Positions 18,093-27,779 of a stretch of 64,000 nucleotides of DNA are shown one piece after another (position 1 is the first letter of the stretch; every line of letters starts with the position of its first letter). The DNA is from Alkalimonas cellulosilytica. GTDB taxonomy: Bacteria > Pseudomonadota > Gammaproteobacteria > Enterobacterales > Alteromonadaceae. A program made the translations under genes and the position numbers. Below the pieces are notes generated by a model. The model saw only the letters and a list, made by a program, of their open reading frames with translations, ran no database searches and was not told the DNA's origin. Location: positions 1 through 64,000 of the forward strand of contig NZ_JAUHLI010000003.1 in the NCBI RefSeq assembly GCF_036325985.1. The letters run 5' to 3'.

Positions 18093-19124
18093 ATGAAATT
18101 TGCCTGCAGTATCCCCAGCTTGATTGGCATTTTATTGCTCGCCACACCGGCTGCTTCGGCATTGCAACCGCCAGAGCCACAACCAGCCGTGATTGCGCCT
18201 TTAGCCGCCCAGTCTTTGCTTACTGATATTACCGTGCTGCCGTCCAATCGCCTGATAGCTGTTGGCGAACGTGGTCATATTCTTTGGAGTGACAATGGTT
18301 ATCAGTGGCAACAAGCCGAAGTGCCTGTTCGCGCTAACCTAAATGCTGTTTATTTTGTCGATGCTGAAAACGGCTGGGCCGTAGGGCATGATGCCAGTAT
18401 TTTGCACAGCCAAGACGGTGGCATCAGTTGGCAATTGCAGCAGTTTCTGCCTGAGCTGGATAAGCCACTATTGGATGTGGTGTTTGAAGACGCTGAGCAT
18501 GGTATTGCGGTAGGTGCGTATGGCATGCTGTATCGCACCCGTGATGGCGGTGTGACATGGCAAGCTGAATTTCATCTGGAGTTGTTGGACGAAGAAGAAC
18601 AGGATTACCTGTTGGAATTAAAAGAAGATGACCCCGATCTCTATGCCATTGAGCTGACAGCGATCTTGCCACACTTTAACCGGGTTTATGTGGCAGGTGA
18701 GCAATTGATGATGGTGGGAGAGGCTGGTTTTTTTGCCATTAGCGATGATTTTGGCCAGCATTGGGAGTTATTAGAACCTTTCTATCACGGCTCCTTATTC
18801 GATGTTGCGGTCACTGAGACCGGTCATTGGTTGGCTGTTGGGCTGCGTGGCCATGTGTTTTTGTCCGAAGATGAGGGCGAAAGCTGGCAGGAAATGGTAT
18901 TGGAGTCTCAGGCTACCATCAACAGTGTGATTGTCCGCCCTGAAGCGATTTACTTAACCGGCAATGCTGGCCTTTGGGCGGTCAGCTACGACCAGGGACA
19001 AAACTTCACTTTTAGTACTGAAGCCGATGGCAGAGCCATTGTCAATGCCGTCCCTTATCAGCAGCAGATGATTCTGGCTACTGAGCTTGGGATCCGTCAG
19101 TTAGTGCAACAGAAGTCAGAATAA
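18093..19124 (+). CDS. YCF48/BNR-repeat propeller protein, exported
   Basis: A 343-residue protein with a signal peptide (IGILLLATPAASA, cleavage near 24). It is built from repeats of the type WAVGHDASILHSQDGGISWQ, GIAVGAYGMLYRTRDGGVTW and LRGHVFLSEDEGESWQ, i.e. BNR/Asp-box repeats of the YCF48/HCF136 seven-bladed propeller family. The name comes from photosystem II assembly, which is irrelevant here. In this setting it should be a periplasmic accessory of the RND transporter encoded 3 bases downstream. Confidence 0.87.
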   Translation: MKFACSIPSLIGILLLATPAASALQPPEPQPAVIAPLAAQSLLTDITVLPSNRLIAVGERGHILWSDNGYQWQQAEVPVRANLNAVYFVDAENGWAVGHDASILHSQDGGISWQLQQFLPELDKPLLDVVFEDAEHGIAVGAYGMLYRTRDGGVTWQAEFHLELLDEEEQDYLLELKEDDPDLYAIELTAILPHFNRVYVAGEQLMMVGEAGFFAISDDFGQHWELLEPFYHGSLFDVAVTETGHWLAVGLRGHVFLSEDEGESWQEMVLESQATINSVIVRPEAIYLTGNAGLWAVSYDQGQNFTFSTEADGRAIVNAVPYQQQMILATELGIRQLVQQKSE

Positions 19125-19127
19125 GCC

Positions 19128-21446
19128 ATGAGTTTAAATCGATTCGTTAATAAATTTGAGTACGCCCTGTTTCGTCACCGCCTGGTGGTATTGGCAGTGT
19201 TTGCATTGGCAACCTGTTTCTTGCTGTTTAAAGCCACTCAAATCCAGCTGGATGCAGGTTTTAGTAAGAATATACCGCTCAAACATGAATACATGAAAAC
19301 CTACATGCAGCATGAGCAGGATTTTGGTGGCGCCAATAACATTCTGGTCTCAATGTGTGATGCCAGCGGCAATATTTTTAATGCCGGTTTTTTTGAAACC
19401 TTACGCCAAGCTCACGACCAGCTGTATTACATTCCGGGAGTGAACCGGGTCCAGGTGCGTTCATTATTTAGCCCAAGTACCCGCTTTGTCGAGGTAGTTG
19501 AAGATGGCTTTGCCGGTGGCCCGGTGATTCCTGCTGATTTTGTGCCCGATCAGCGCGGCCTGGCCCGGGTGCGGGAAAATGTTGAAAAAGCCGGTATCGT
19601 CGGTCGTATGGTGGCAGATGACTACAGCTGCGCCATGATCAACGCCCAGCTACTGGAAATTGATCCATCCACCAACGAACGTTTGGATACCATTGCTTTT
19701 GCGTCTACTTTGGAGGAGCAAATTCGCGGCCAGTTTGAAAGTGATGAGATTAGTGTGCACATCATTGGTTTTGCCAAAATGGTGGGAGATGTTGCTGATG
19801 GCGCCAAAGGCGTGTTGGTGTTCTTTGCCATCGCCATTGCTATTACCTCATTGATGGTCTTCTTCTTCTCTCGTTCACTTATGCTGACCGTACTGCCGAT
19901 TGCTTGCTCTTTGATTGCGGTGATTTGGCAAATGGGTCTGTTGTCGGTGATTGGCTTTGGCATCGATCCGATGTCCATTTTGGTACCGTTTTTGGTATTT
20001 GCCATTGGGGTTAGTCATGGCGTGCAGATGATCAACTCCACCGGCAAACGGGTGGCATCCGGGCTGGATGCGAAAACCGCAGCTCAAGCCAGTTTCCGAA
20101 AATTGCTGGTGCCGGGTGGCGTCGCGCTGTTGTCCGATACGGTAGGCTTTTTAACCTTACTGATCATTGAGATTGGCGTGATCCGTGAATTGGCCATTAC
20201 CGCCAGTTTGGGTGTGGCAGTGATTATTCTGACCAACCTTATTTTGTTGCCGGTGCTGATGTCGTATGTCCGTTTTAGCAAGGCCTATCAACAGCGGGCA
20301 GCACAGGGGAACCCAACGGCCGATCGCATCTGGTACAAGCTCTCTGCGGTAGCTACCAAGCCGGTAGCGGCTGTAGTACTGCTCATTACTGCTCTGTTGT
20401 TTATCGCCGCCATGATTCAAAGCCAGCATTTAAAGATTGGTGACTTGCATGCCGGTGCACCAGCCTTGCATGAGCATTCGCGTTACAATCAGGATACCTT
20501 CCTGATTACCGATCGCTTTGCCATCTCGGTGGACTACATCAATGTAATGGTAGAAACCATCCCCAATGCTTGTACCCATCACGATATTATGGAGCGGATA
20601 GACCACTTCCAGTGGCTGATGCTCAATGTGCCAGGCGTGCAATCGGCGGTTTCCTTGTCTTCGGTGGCAAAAACCATCAATGCTGGCTTTAACGAAGGGA
20701 ACGTCAAATGGCGGGTGCTGCCACGCACTACGCAAAGTCTGGTTCAAGCATCGGCACAGGTTGAAACCGCCAGTGGGTTACTGAACCGGGATTGTTCGGT
20801 GATGCCGGTGATCTTATTTTTGGAAGATCACAAAGCCGAGACCTTGGCACGGGTAGTACAAGCGGCTAAGGATTATGGCTCGGAGCTGGGTGATGAGGAT
20901 ACCCGCTTCTTGCTGGCATCCGGCCCGGCTGGTGTGATGGCCGCTACCAACGAAGCGGTCTCCGCTGCCCAGCGCCCGATGATGCTCTATGTTTATGGTG
21001 CAGTTATTATTCTGTGTTTATTGAGCTTCCGCTCTGCCCGGGCGACTGCGGCTGTGGTGGTGCCCCTGTTTGTGGTATCGACCATGGCAATGGCATTGAT
21101 GACTTTGCTGCAAATAGGCTTAACGGTATCGACCTTACCGGTAATTGCGCTGGGGGTTGGTATCGGGGTGGATTACGGGATTTATATTGTCTCCAGTATG
21201 AGCCAGATGCTGAAAGACCGGGTGCCTATGCGGGATGCGTATTATGAAGCGCTGAAAGAGCGGGGCAGTGCGGTGCTGTTTACTGGGATTACCTTAGCCA
21301 TAGGGGTCAGTACCTGGGTGTTCTCGGCACTGAAGTTCCAGGTCGATATGGGGATCCTGCTGACCTTTATGTTCCTGGTGAATATGCTCGGTGCTATTTT
21401 GGTCCTGCCGGCACTGGCCGCATTTTTCTGGCCAAAGAATAAATAA
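19128..21446 (+). CDS. RND/MMPL family transporter
   Basis: A 772-residue inner-membrane transporter with the RND layout: a TM near residues 20-40, a periplasmic domain, a block of five TMs (~225-400), a second periplasmic domain and a final five-TM block. It is shorter than AcrB-type pumps (~1040 residues) and fits the MMPL/hydrophobe group. The segment VIALGVGIGVDYGIYIVSSM carries charged residues as expected for proton coupling. The start is 3 bases after the YCF48 gene. It probably moves a lipid-like molecule together with the DUF1302 and DUF1329 proteins. Confidence 0.9.
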   Translation: MSLNRFVNKFEYALFRHRLVVLAVFALATCFLLFKATQIQLDAGFSKNIPLKHEYMKTYMQHEQDFGGANNILVSMCDASGNIFNAGFFETLRQAHDQLYYIPGVNRVQVRSLFSPSTRFVEVVEDGFAGGPVIPADFVPDQRGLARVRENVEKAGIVGRMVADDYSCAMINAQLLEIDPSTNERLDTIAFASTLEEQIRGQFESDEISVHIIGFAKMVGDVADGAKGVLVFFAIAIAITSLMVFFFSRSLMLTVLPIACSLIAVIWQMGLLSVIGFGIDPMSILVPFLVFAIGVSHGVQMINSTGKRVASGLDAKTAAQASFRKLLVPGGVALLSDTVGFLTLLIIEIGVIRELAITASLGVAVIILTNLILLPVLMSYVRFSKAYQQRAAQGNPTADRIWYKLSAVATKPVAAVVLLITALLFIAAMIQSQHLKIGDLHAGAPALHEHSRYNQDTFLITDRFAISVDYINVMVETIPNACTHHDIMERIDHFQWLMLNVPGVQSAVSLSSVAKTINAGFNEGNVKWRVLPRTTQSLVQASAQVETASGLLNRDCSVMPVILFLEDHKAETLARVVQAAKDYGSELGDEDTRFLLASGPAGVMAATNEAVSAAQRPMMLYVYGAVIILCLLSFRSARATAAVVVPLFVVSTMAMALMTLLQIGLTVSTLPVIALGVGIGVDYGIYIVSSMSQMLKDRVPMRDAYYEALKERGSAVLFTGITLAIGVSTWVFSALKFQVDMGILLTFMFLVNMLGAILVLPALAAFFWPKNK

Positions 21447-21476
21447 TGCAAAAAAACTTTATGCATGACTAAACAA

Positions 21477-21500
21477 GAAAATGGCCGAAAGGCCATTTTC
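21477..21500. terminator. Hairpin terminator after the RND gene
   Basis: A perfect 10-bp stem, GAAAATGGCC and GGCCATTTTC, with a GAAA tetraloop and a T-rich 3' side. It closes the envelope module. Confidence 0.88.
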
Positions 21501-21565
21501 TATTTAGGGGAACTGCATAAGTTGTCATCAGTACCGATGAGCACTGGTTGCACCAGTCTAAAACA

Positions 21566-21594
21566 CTGAAATAAAGCTCGAAAATGGCTACAAT
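21566..21594 (+). promoter_or_regulatory. Candidate promoter of the glutamate dehydrogenase gene
   Basis: A TACAAT -10 box at 21589-21594 with CTGAAA at 21566-21571, 17 bases apart. It is the best sigma-70 match in the 180 bases upstream of the gene. Confidence 0.4.
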
Positions 21595-21603
21595 AGTGAC
21601 TAC

Positions 21604-21636
21604 ACTTCGCAGCTAACTCGTACAATCGTGCGAAGT
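21604..21636. promoter_or_regulatory. Inverted repeat in the glutamate dehydrogenase leader
   Basis: ACTTCGCA (21604-21611) and TGCGAAGT (21629-21636) are perfect 8-bp inverted repeats 17 bases apart, immediately downstream of the candidate -10 box. It could be an operator or an RNA stem in the 5' leader. Confidence 0.4.
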
Positions 21637-21680
21637 TGAATCATGCCCTTGGCGTCATGACGTAAATAAAGGATATGAAA

Positions 21681-24600
21681 ATGGCACTGATAGATGGTCA
21701 ACCCTCTGTACTACTACAAAACGTAAAAAAACTCATTCAACAAAAAGTGAAAGAGCAGCCTGCGCTGGTCGAAAAATTTGCTTCCATTCTGTATGGTAGC
21801 ATTGCTGCTGAAGACCTGATTGGTCGTAATGACAGCGACCTGTATGGCGCTGCTTTAAGTCTGTGGAAAACTTTTAATAATCACCACCAGGATGGTGCTG
21901 TCATACGGGTATTTAACCCGGAAATCAGCCGTCATGGCTGGGAGTCCAAGCACACCATTGTTGAAATCGTGGTGCATGATATGCCATTTTTGGTGGACTC
22001 CGTGCGGATGGCGTTAACCCGGCAGACTATTTCTGCGCATTTCTTTGTCCATATGCCGTTGCAAGCGAAACGTACAGAGCAGGGTGTCATCGAAGACTTT
22101 GATAAACTAGGTGCCAAAAGCAAAGCCGATACCCGCCAGACCGTCTTTCATATCGAAATTGATCGTCAGTCCGATCCGGTTGCCATTGATAACCTGACTG
22201 CAGAGCTGCACTCAGTGATGGAAGATGTCACTTTATCGGTGCAGGATTGGCAGGTTGTTCGTGAAAAACTTAAAAGTGTGATCAGCGATTTGCCGGCAAT
22301 GGATGCAGGTAAGGAGCAAAGCAAAGAGCGCAAGGACCACATCGAATTCCTGAACTGGTTGGTGAAAGACAACTTTACTTTCCTTGGTTACCGCGAGTAC
22401 AAAATCAAACCAGTGAAAGGGGATTACCGCATTGAAGGCGTGGCCAATACGGCGCTGGGTTTAATGCGTCGCGCTGATGCAAAAGATTTGATGTTATCCG
22501 AGTTGCCGGAAAATGCCCGTCACCAGGCGTTGGACGACTCCTTGCTTATCCTGACCAAAACCAACCATAAGTCACGGGTACACCGTCCAGCCTACATCGA
22601 CTATGTGGGTGTGAAGCAGTTTAACGACAAAGGTGAAGTGACTGGTGAGCATCGCTTTATCGGTTTGTATTCAGCCACCTTGTACAACAACAGTGCTGGT
22701 GATATTCCACTGCTGAAGTCGAAACTGGCCCAGGTGATGGCGATGTCCGAGTTCACGCCGGGGACCCATGCTTACAAAGCCATGCTGAATATTCTGGAAA
22801 CCTACCCACGCGATGAGTTGATCCAGGCCAACCCTGCCGATTTGCTGGATGTAGCTACCGGTGTCCTGCAAATGCAAGAGCGCGATATGACCCGGGTCTT
22901 TATGCGCAAGGATACCTTTGGCCGCTTTGTCTCAGCCATGGTGTATGTCCCGCGGGAGCGTTACAACACTCAACTGCGTAAAGAAACACAACAAATCTTC
23001 CAGCAGTTCCTGAAAACCGATGAGCCGGTTGAGTTCACCACCTTCTTCTCGGAGTCGGTGCTGGCTCGTACCCATTACATTATTCGTATCCACGATAGTC
23101 ATGTCGAGTTGAATGTGAAAGAAATCGAACGCAATCTGATTGAAGCGGCCCGCACCTGGGAAGACAAGCTGGAATCGGCCCTGGTCGGCGTCTATGGCGA
23201 AGCCAAAGGTCGTGAGCTGGCACGCAAATACGTCAACGCTTTCCCGCGCGGTTATAAAGAAGAAATGCTGCCAAACGATGCTCTGGTGGATATTGGTAAA
23301 CTGGAGGCACTGAACGAAGAACATACTTTAGAGATGTTGTTCTATCAGCCGCAGGAAGAAAAGACCAACAGCAAGGCGGTGCGGTTAAACCTGTTCCACA
23401 AAGACAAACCTATTCATTTGTCTGATGTGCTGCCGATGTTGGAAAACTTTGGTTTGCGGGTGATTGGCGAAACGCCATACCCGGTGCGCACACCGGATGG
23501 TTCGGTCAGTTGGATCCTGAATTTTACCATGGAGCTCAACTGTGAGCTGTTAAATGAGTTTGAGCAAGCTCAGCAGGATTTCCAAAGCTCTTTTGCTAAA
23601 GTCTGGGCTGGCGAGCTGGAAGATGATGGCTTTAACCGCCTGATCCTGGCAGCTGGCTTGTCTGGCCGTGAAGCCGCATTGTTGCGGGCTATTGCGAAGT
23701 ACAAGCGTCAAATTGGCGGCACCTTTAGCCAAAGCTACATTGAAAGTACTTTTAGCCGCTATCCGGAACTGGCGCGGCTGATTGTTGAGTTGTTTAATGG
23801 CAAGTTTTCGCCAGCGACCAAGGTCACAGCAAAAGCGATTGAAAAGCTGGAATTGCAAATTACTGATCAGCTGGAGCATGTCGCCAACCTGGATGACGAT
23901 CGTATCATTCGCCGTTTTGTCGACATTGTGCATGCAGTGCTACGCACCAACTACTTCCAACCGGATGCGCTTGGCAATGAGAAACCTTACATCTCAATGA
24001 AGATCAAGCCGGATCTGATCCCGGAAATCCCGTTACCGGTGCCGGCTTTTGAGATTTTTGTCTACTCGCCCAGGGTAGAAGGTGTGCACCTGCGCTTTGG
24101 CAAGGTTGCCCGCGGTGGCTTGCGCTGGTCGGATCGTCGTGAAGACTTCCGCACCGAAGTGCTCGGCCTGGTGAAGGCGCAGCAAGTGAAGAATACCGTG
24201 ATTGTCCCTGTTGGTGCTAAAGGTGGCTTCGTATGTAAGCAATTGCCAGAGACCGGTGGTCGTGAAGCCTTTATCAATGAAGGCAAGGCCTGTTACCGTA
24301 CCTTTATCCGTGGCCTGTTGGATGTCACCGACAACATTGTGAAGGGCGAAATCGTGCCGCCGATGGATGTGGTGCGTTTGGACGAAGATGATCCTTATCT
24401 GGTCGTTGCGGCCGACAAAGGGACTGCCACCTTCTCCGATATCTCCAATGGCATATCGCAAGAGTACAGCTTCTGGATGGGCGATGCCTTCGCCTCTGGT
24501 GGTTCCAATGGCTACGATCACAAAGGCATGGGAATTACCGCGCGTGGTGCCTGGGAGTCGGTTAAACGGCACTTCCGTGAGATTGGCATTGATTGCCAAA

Positions 24601-26525
24601 CCACCGATTTTACCTGTGTGGCCATTGGTGATATGGCTGGCGATGTGTTTGGTAACGGTATGCTGCTGTCCAAGCACATTCGCTTGCAAGCGGCGTTTAA
24701 CCATATGCATATCTTTATTGACCCAACTCCGGATGCGGCCAGCTCGTACAAAGAGCGTGATCGTATGTTTAAACTGCCGTCTTCAACCTGGGATGACTAC
24801 GATAAATCGCTGATTTCTGAAGGCGGTGGTGTCTTCCTGCGCAGCGCCAAATCCATCAAGTTGTCGCCACAAATGAAGAAAATGCTGGGTACCAGCAAAG
24901 CCACCATGACACCAACCGAACTGATCCGGGCTTGTCTGGCGATGCCAGTTGATCTGATCTGGAACGGTGGTATTGGTACCTACATGAAAGCCAGCAATGA
25001 AAGCCATGCTGAAGTAGGTGATCGCGGCACCGAAGCGTTGCGCTTAAATGGCAATGAGTTTAAAGCCAAAATCTTTGGCGAGGGCGGTAACCTGGGAGCA
25101 ACCCAGCGCGGCCGCATCGAATTTGCCGCCCATGGTGGTCGTATTAATACCGACTTCATTGACAACGTTGGTGGGGTGGATTGCTCGGACAACGAAGTCA
25201 ACATTAAGATCCTGTTGAACTCGCTGGTGGCAGCAGGTGACCTGACCTTAAAACAACGCAATAAATTGTTGGTCGATATGACCGATGATGTAGCCCGTCT
25301 GGTGATTGAAGATTGTTACCAGCAAACGGAGAGTATCTCGATCTCTGGCTTGCTGGGAGCCGATCAATTAAAAGAGTACACCCGCTTTATCCACACGCTG
25401 GAAAAAGAAGGCAAGCTGAACCGCGAGCTGGAGTTCCTGCCATCGGATGACGAGTTATCCGATCGCATGGCACGTGGTATGGGGTTAACCCGGCCTGAGC
25501 TTGCGATCCTGACAGCTTACGGCAAGATGGTGCTGAAAGAGCAACTGGTACTGCCGGAAATTTATGAAAACCCATACTTTAAGCAAGAGTTGTTTGCTGC
25601 TTTCCCACTAGTGCTGCAGAAGAAGTACAGCGCCGAGATGGAGCAGCATCCGCTAAAAGGTGAAATCATTGCCACCAAGCTGGCGAACCAACTGGTCAAT
25701 GAGATGGGCCCGAATTTCGCTCAGCGCATGCGTGAAGAAACCGGTAGTGGTATTGCTGAACTGATGCTTTGCTATGCCATGGCCCGCGACTTGCTGGATA
25801 TATCCACCCACTGGGATGCGTTACGTGCATTGGACAATAAAATTCCCGCCAGTCTGCAGACCAAGCTGTTGCACCAACTGCGTCGCACCATGCGCCGTGC
25901 CACCCGCTGGTTCCTGCGGCATCGCAATAAAGCGCTGGATATTCAGCAAACGCTGGCGTTCTTTAAACCTGCCTTTAAAGAGGTATCGGAGAACCTGCCA
26001 CGCTTTATGGCAGAAAAGGAGATGGCCGAGCTGGATAAACAGTTCAAAGCCTATCAGGACAAAGGGATCCCGACAGAAACGGCCCGCTACCTGGCGTATC
26101 TGAGCACCGTGTACTCGGTGATGGACATTGCCCAGGTCGCCGACTCAGAGCAAACCTCAGTGCCGCTGACAGCAGAGATTTACTTCAAGTTGGGCGACAG
26201 TTTGGATCTGCACTGGTTCCTGGAACAAATCACGCAGCAGCCGGTCGCCAATCATTGGCAGGCACTGGCGCGTGCCAGTTACCGTGAAGAGCTGGATTGG
26301 CAGCAACGCTCACTGGCCGCTGTGGTGGTTCGTAGTTGCGGCGGATCTTGTGATGCCGAGTCGGTGATTGAAAGCTGGTTGCATGAGCACGATGCCTTGC
26401 TGGAGCGCTGGCGCATGATGTTGGCAGAATTTAAAACTACTAAGAGCCATGAGTTTGCTAAATTCTCAGTGGCTTTGCGTGAGTTGATGTTGCTAAGCCA
26501 TCACTGCGAACCTGTTAAATCCTGA
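21681..26525 (+). CDS. gdhB: NAD-specific glutamate dehydrogenase, large ~180 kDa type
   Basis: A protein of about 1614 residues that deaminates L-glutamate to 2-oxoglutarate using NAD+, a mainly catabolic enzyme. It belongs to the large L_180 class: a ~700-residue N-terminal region with ACT-like regulatory segments, a catalytic core (~780-1200, with LRFGKVARGGLRWSDR, VGAKGGFVCKQLP and FGEGGNLGATQRGRIEF) and a long C-terminal helical domain. ATG 21681 lies 7 bases from the AAAGGA ribosome-binding site, whereas ATG 21675 would be only 1 base away, so I prefer 21681. It lies directly before pyrD, as in Shewanella-like genomes. Confidence 0.95.
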   Translation: MALIDGQPSVLLQNVKKLIQQKVKEQPALVEKFASILYGSIAAEDLIGRNDSDLYGAALSLWKTFNNHHQDGAVIRVFNPEISRHGWESKHTIVEIVVHDMPFLVDSVRMALTRQTISAHFFVHMPLQAKRTEQGVIEDFDKLGAKSKADTRQTVFHIEIDRQSDPVAIDNLTAELHSVMEDVTLSVQDWQVVREKLKSVISDLPAMDAGKEQSKERKDHIEFLNWLVKDNFTFLGYREYKIKPVKGDYRIEGVANTALGLMRRADAKDLMLSELPENARHQALDDSLLILTKTNHKSRVHRPAYIDYVGVKQFNDKGEVTGEHRFIGLYSATLYNNSAGDIPLLKSKLAQVMAMSEFTPGTHAYKAMLNILETYPRDELIQANPADLLDVATGVLQMQERDMTRVFMRKDTFGRFVSAMVYVPRERYNTQLRKETQQIFQQFLKTDEPVEFTTFFSESVLARTHYIIRIHDSHVELNVKEIERNLIEAARTWEDKLESALVGVYGEAKGRELARKYVNAFPRGYKEEMLPNDALVDIGKLEALNEEHTLEMLFYQPQEEKTNSKAVRLNLFHKDKPIHLSDVLPMLENFGLRVIGETPYPVRTPDGSVSWILNFTMELNCELLNEFEQAQQDFQSSFAKVWAGELEDDGFNRLILAAGLSGREAALLRAIAKYKRQIGGTFSQSYIESTFSRYPELARLIVELFNGKFSPATKVTAKAIEKLELQITDQLEHVANLDDDRIIRRFVDIVHAVLRTNYFQPDALGNEKPYISMKIKPDLIPEIPLPVPAFEIFVYSPRVEGVHLRFGKVARGGLRWSDRREDFRTEVLGLVKAQQVKNTVIVPVGAKGGFVCKQLPETGGREAFINEGKACYRTFIRGLLDVTDNIVKGEIVPPMDVVRLDEDDPYLVVAADKGTATFSDISNGISQEYSFWMGDAFASGGSNGYDHKGMGITARGAWESVKRHFREIGIDCQTTDFTCVAIGDMAGDVFGNGMLLSKHIRLQAAFNHMHIFIDPTPDAASSYKERDRMFKLPSSTWDDYDKSLISEGGGVFLRSAKSIKLSPQMKKMLGTSKATMTPTELIRACLAMPVDLIWNGGIGTYMKASNESHAEVGDRGTEALRLNGNEFKAKIFGEGGNLGATQRGRIEFAAHGGRINTDFIDNVGGVDCSDNEVNIKILLNSLVAAGDLTLKQRNKLLVDMTDDVARLVIEDCYQQTESISISGLLGADQLKEYTRFIHTLEKEGKLNRELEFLPSDDELSDRMARGMGLTRPELAILTAYGKMVLKEQLVLPEIYENPYFKQELFAAFPLVLQKKYSAEMEQHPLKGEIIATKLANQLVNEMGPNFAQRMREETGSGIAELMLCYAMARDLLDISTHWDALRALDNKIPASLQTKLLHQLRRTMRRATRWFLRHRNKALDIQQTLAFFKPAFKEVSENLPRFMAEKEMAELDKQFKAYQDKGIPTETARYLAYLSTVYSVMDIAQVADSEQTSVPLTAEIYFKLGDSLDLHWFLEQITQQPVANHWQALARASYREELDWQQRSLAAVVVRSCGGSCDAESVIESWLHEHDALLERWRMMLAEFKTTKSHEFAKFSVALRELMLLSHHCEPVKS

Positions 26526-26562
26526 GCCAACAGGGTAAAATAACCCACAGGTTAACCCAGAT

Positions 26563-26610
26563 AACCCCGGTGCTCCTGGTAAGTTTACCAAGGAAACCGG
26601 GGTTTCTTTT
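26563..26610 (+). terminator. Terminator between glutamate dehydrogenase and pyrD
   Basis: An outer stem AACCCCGGT (26563-26571) and ACCGGGGTT (26596-26604) encloses a second stem (CTGGTAA with TTACCA), followed by TTCTTTT. Confidence 0.85.
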
Positions 26611-26637
26611 GCTGATATTTTACGCGGAGCCCTTGCC

Positions 26638-27648
26638 ATGTTTTATCCTTTTGCCAGAAGTCTGATGTTTGCCTGCGATGCCGAATGGTCGCATAACTTT
26701 GCTCTGGGCAGTCTGAAGCGGTTGGCACATACCCCGTTGGCAATGGCCTGGCGCCAGCAATTACCAGCCAAACCTGTTACTGTGGCTGGCATTGCCTTTG
26801 ATAACCCTATTGGCCTGGCAGCTGGGCTGGATAAAAATGCTGACTGCATCGATGCCTTTGGGCAAATGGGATTCGGTTTTATTGAAGTGGGTACCGTCAC
26901 ACCAAGGCCTCAGGCCGGTAATGAAAAACCACGTATCTTTCGCTTGCCGCAAGCTCAGGCGATTATCAATCGTATGGGTTTTAACAACAAAGGCGTGGAT
27001 TATCTGGTCGAGAATGTAAAAAAAGCCCAATACCAGGGCGTGCTGGGTATCAATATTGGCAAGAATAAAGACACCCCCAATGAGCAGGGCAAAGACGATT
27101 ACGTGCATTGCATGCGCAAAGTCTATGCCCACGCCAGTTACATTACCGTCAATATCTCTTCGCCTAATACGCCCGGCTTGCGTGAGCTGCAGTATGGTGA
27201 AGCACTGGATGATTTATTGCAAACGGTGCGGAATGAGCAATTGGACCTGCAAGCTCAGTTTGATAAATACGTGCCCATCTTCGTTAAAATTGCACCGGAT
27301 ATGGATGAAACTGAGGTACAGCAAGTGGCCCTGGCACTGCTGCGCAATAAAATGGATGGGGCTATCGCCACCAATACTACGCTGGATCGTAGTCTGGTTC
27401 AGGGGCTAAAATACGCTGATGAAGCGGGGGGGCTCAGTGGTTTGCCGGTGCAGCAAAAAAGCACTCAAGTGTTGCAACAACTGCGACAGGCCGTTGGCGC
27501 CGATTTTCCGTTGATTGGGGTAGGGGGTATTGTCGATGCTGACTCTGCACAAGCTAAGTTGGCTGCCGGTGCGGACTTACTGCAGTGTTATACGGGGTTT
27601 ATCTACCGTGGGCCTCGCTTGCTGGCTGAGATCATCGACAGCTTGTGA
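26638..27648 (+). CDS. pyrD: Dihydroorotate dehydrogenase (quinone), class 2
   Basis: A 336-residue FMN enzyme that oxidises dihydroorotate to orotate in pyrimidine synthesis, passing electrons to quinones at the inner membrane. The N-terminal ~40 residues form the class 2 amphipathic helices. Motifs include NPIGLAAGLDKN, GFIEVGTVTPRPQ, NRMGFNNKG, the catalytic-serine segment VNISSPNTPGLR and the FMN-phosphate loop LIGVGGI. Length equals E. coli PyrD. It is followed by zapC, as in E. coli and many Alteromonadales. Confidence 0.97.
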   Translation: MFYPFARSLMFACDAEWSHNFALGSLKRLAHTPLAMAWRQQLPAKPVTVAGIAFDNPIGLAAGLDKNADCIDAFGQMGFGFIEVGTVTPRPQAGNEKPRIFRLPQAQAIINRMGFNNKGVDYLVENVKKAQYQGVLGINIGKNKDTPNEQGKDDYVHCMRKVYAHASYITVNISSPNTPGLRELQYGEALDDLLQTVRNEQLDLQAQFDKYVPIFVKIAPDMDETEVQQVALALLRNKMDGAIATNTTLDRSLVQGLKYADEAGGLSGLPVQQKSTQVLQQLRQAVGADFPLIGVGGIVDADSAQAKLAAGADLLQCYTGFIYRGPRLLAEIIDSL

Positions 27649-27667
27649 TGGATCCTGCACTCCTTAT

Positions 27668-27692
27668 AAGGATCCTGATCGGATCCTTTTTT
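27668..27692 (+). terminator. Terminator after pyrD
   Basis: Stem AAGGATCC (27668-27675) and GGATCCTT (27681-27688) with a 5-base loop and six Ts at 27687-27692. Confidence 0.88.
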
Positions 27693-27709
27693 GTTAGAAG
27701 AAATTCGAA

Positions 27710-27737
27710 TTTCACTTTGATCATAAGTTGTTATACT
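27710..27737 (+). promoter_or_regulatory. Candidate zapC promoter
   Basis: A TATACT -10 box at 27732-27737 and a TTTCAC -35-like hexamer at 27710-27715 with 16-base spacing, about 45 bases before the zapC ATG. Confidence 0.4.
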
Positions 27738-27779
27738 TGCACCAAATGATCAATAATTCTAACAGCTTAGGGATGCACC

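Noticed and set aside
18093..19124. Photosystem II assembly role for the YCF48-like protein
   Set aside because: No photosynthesis genes are present; the name reflects the propeller family only.
24033..24710. Open reading frame of 225 codons on the - strand inside gdhB
   Set aside because: Antisense shadow of the conserved glutamate dehydrogenase core; no ribosome-binding site or known domain.
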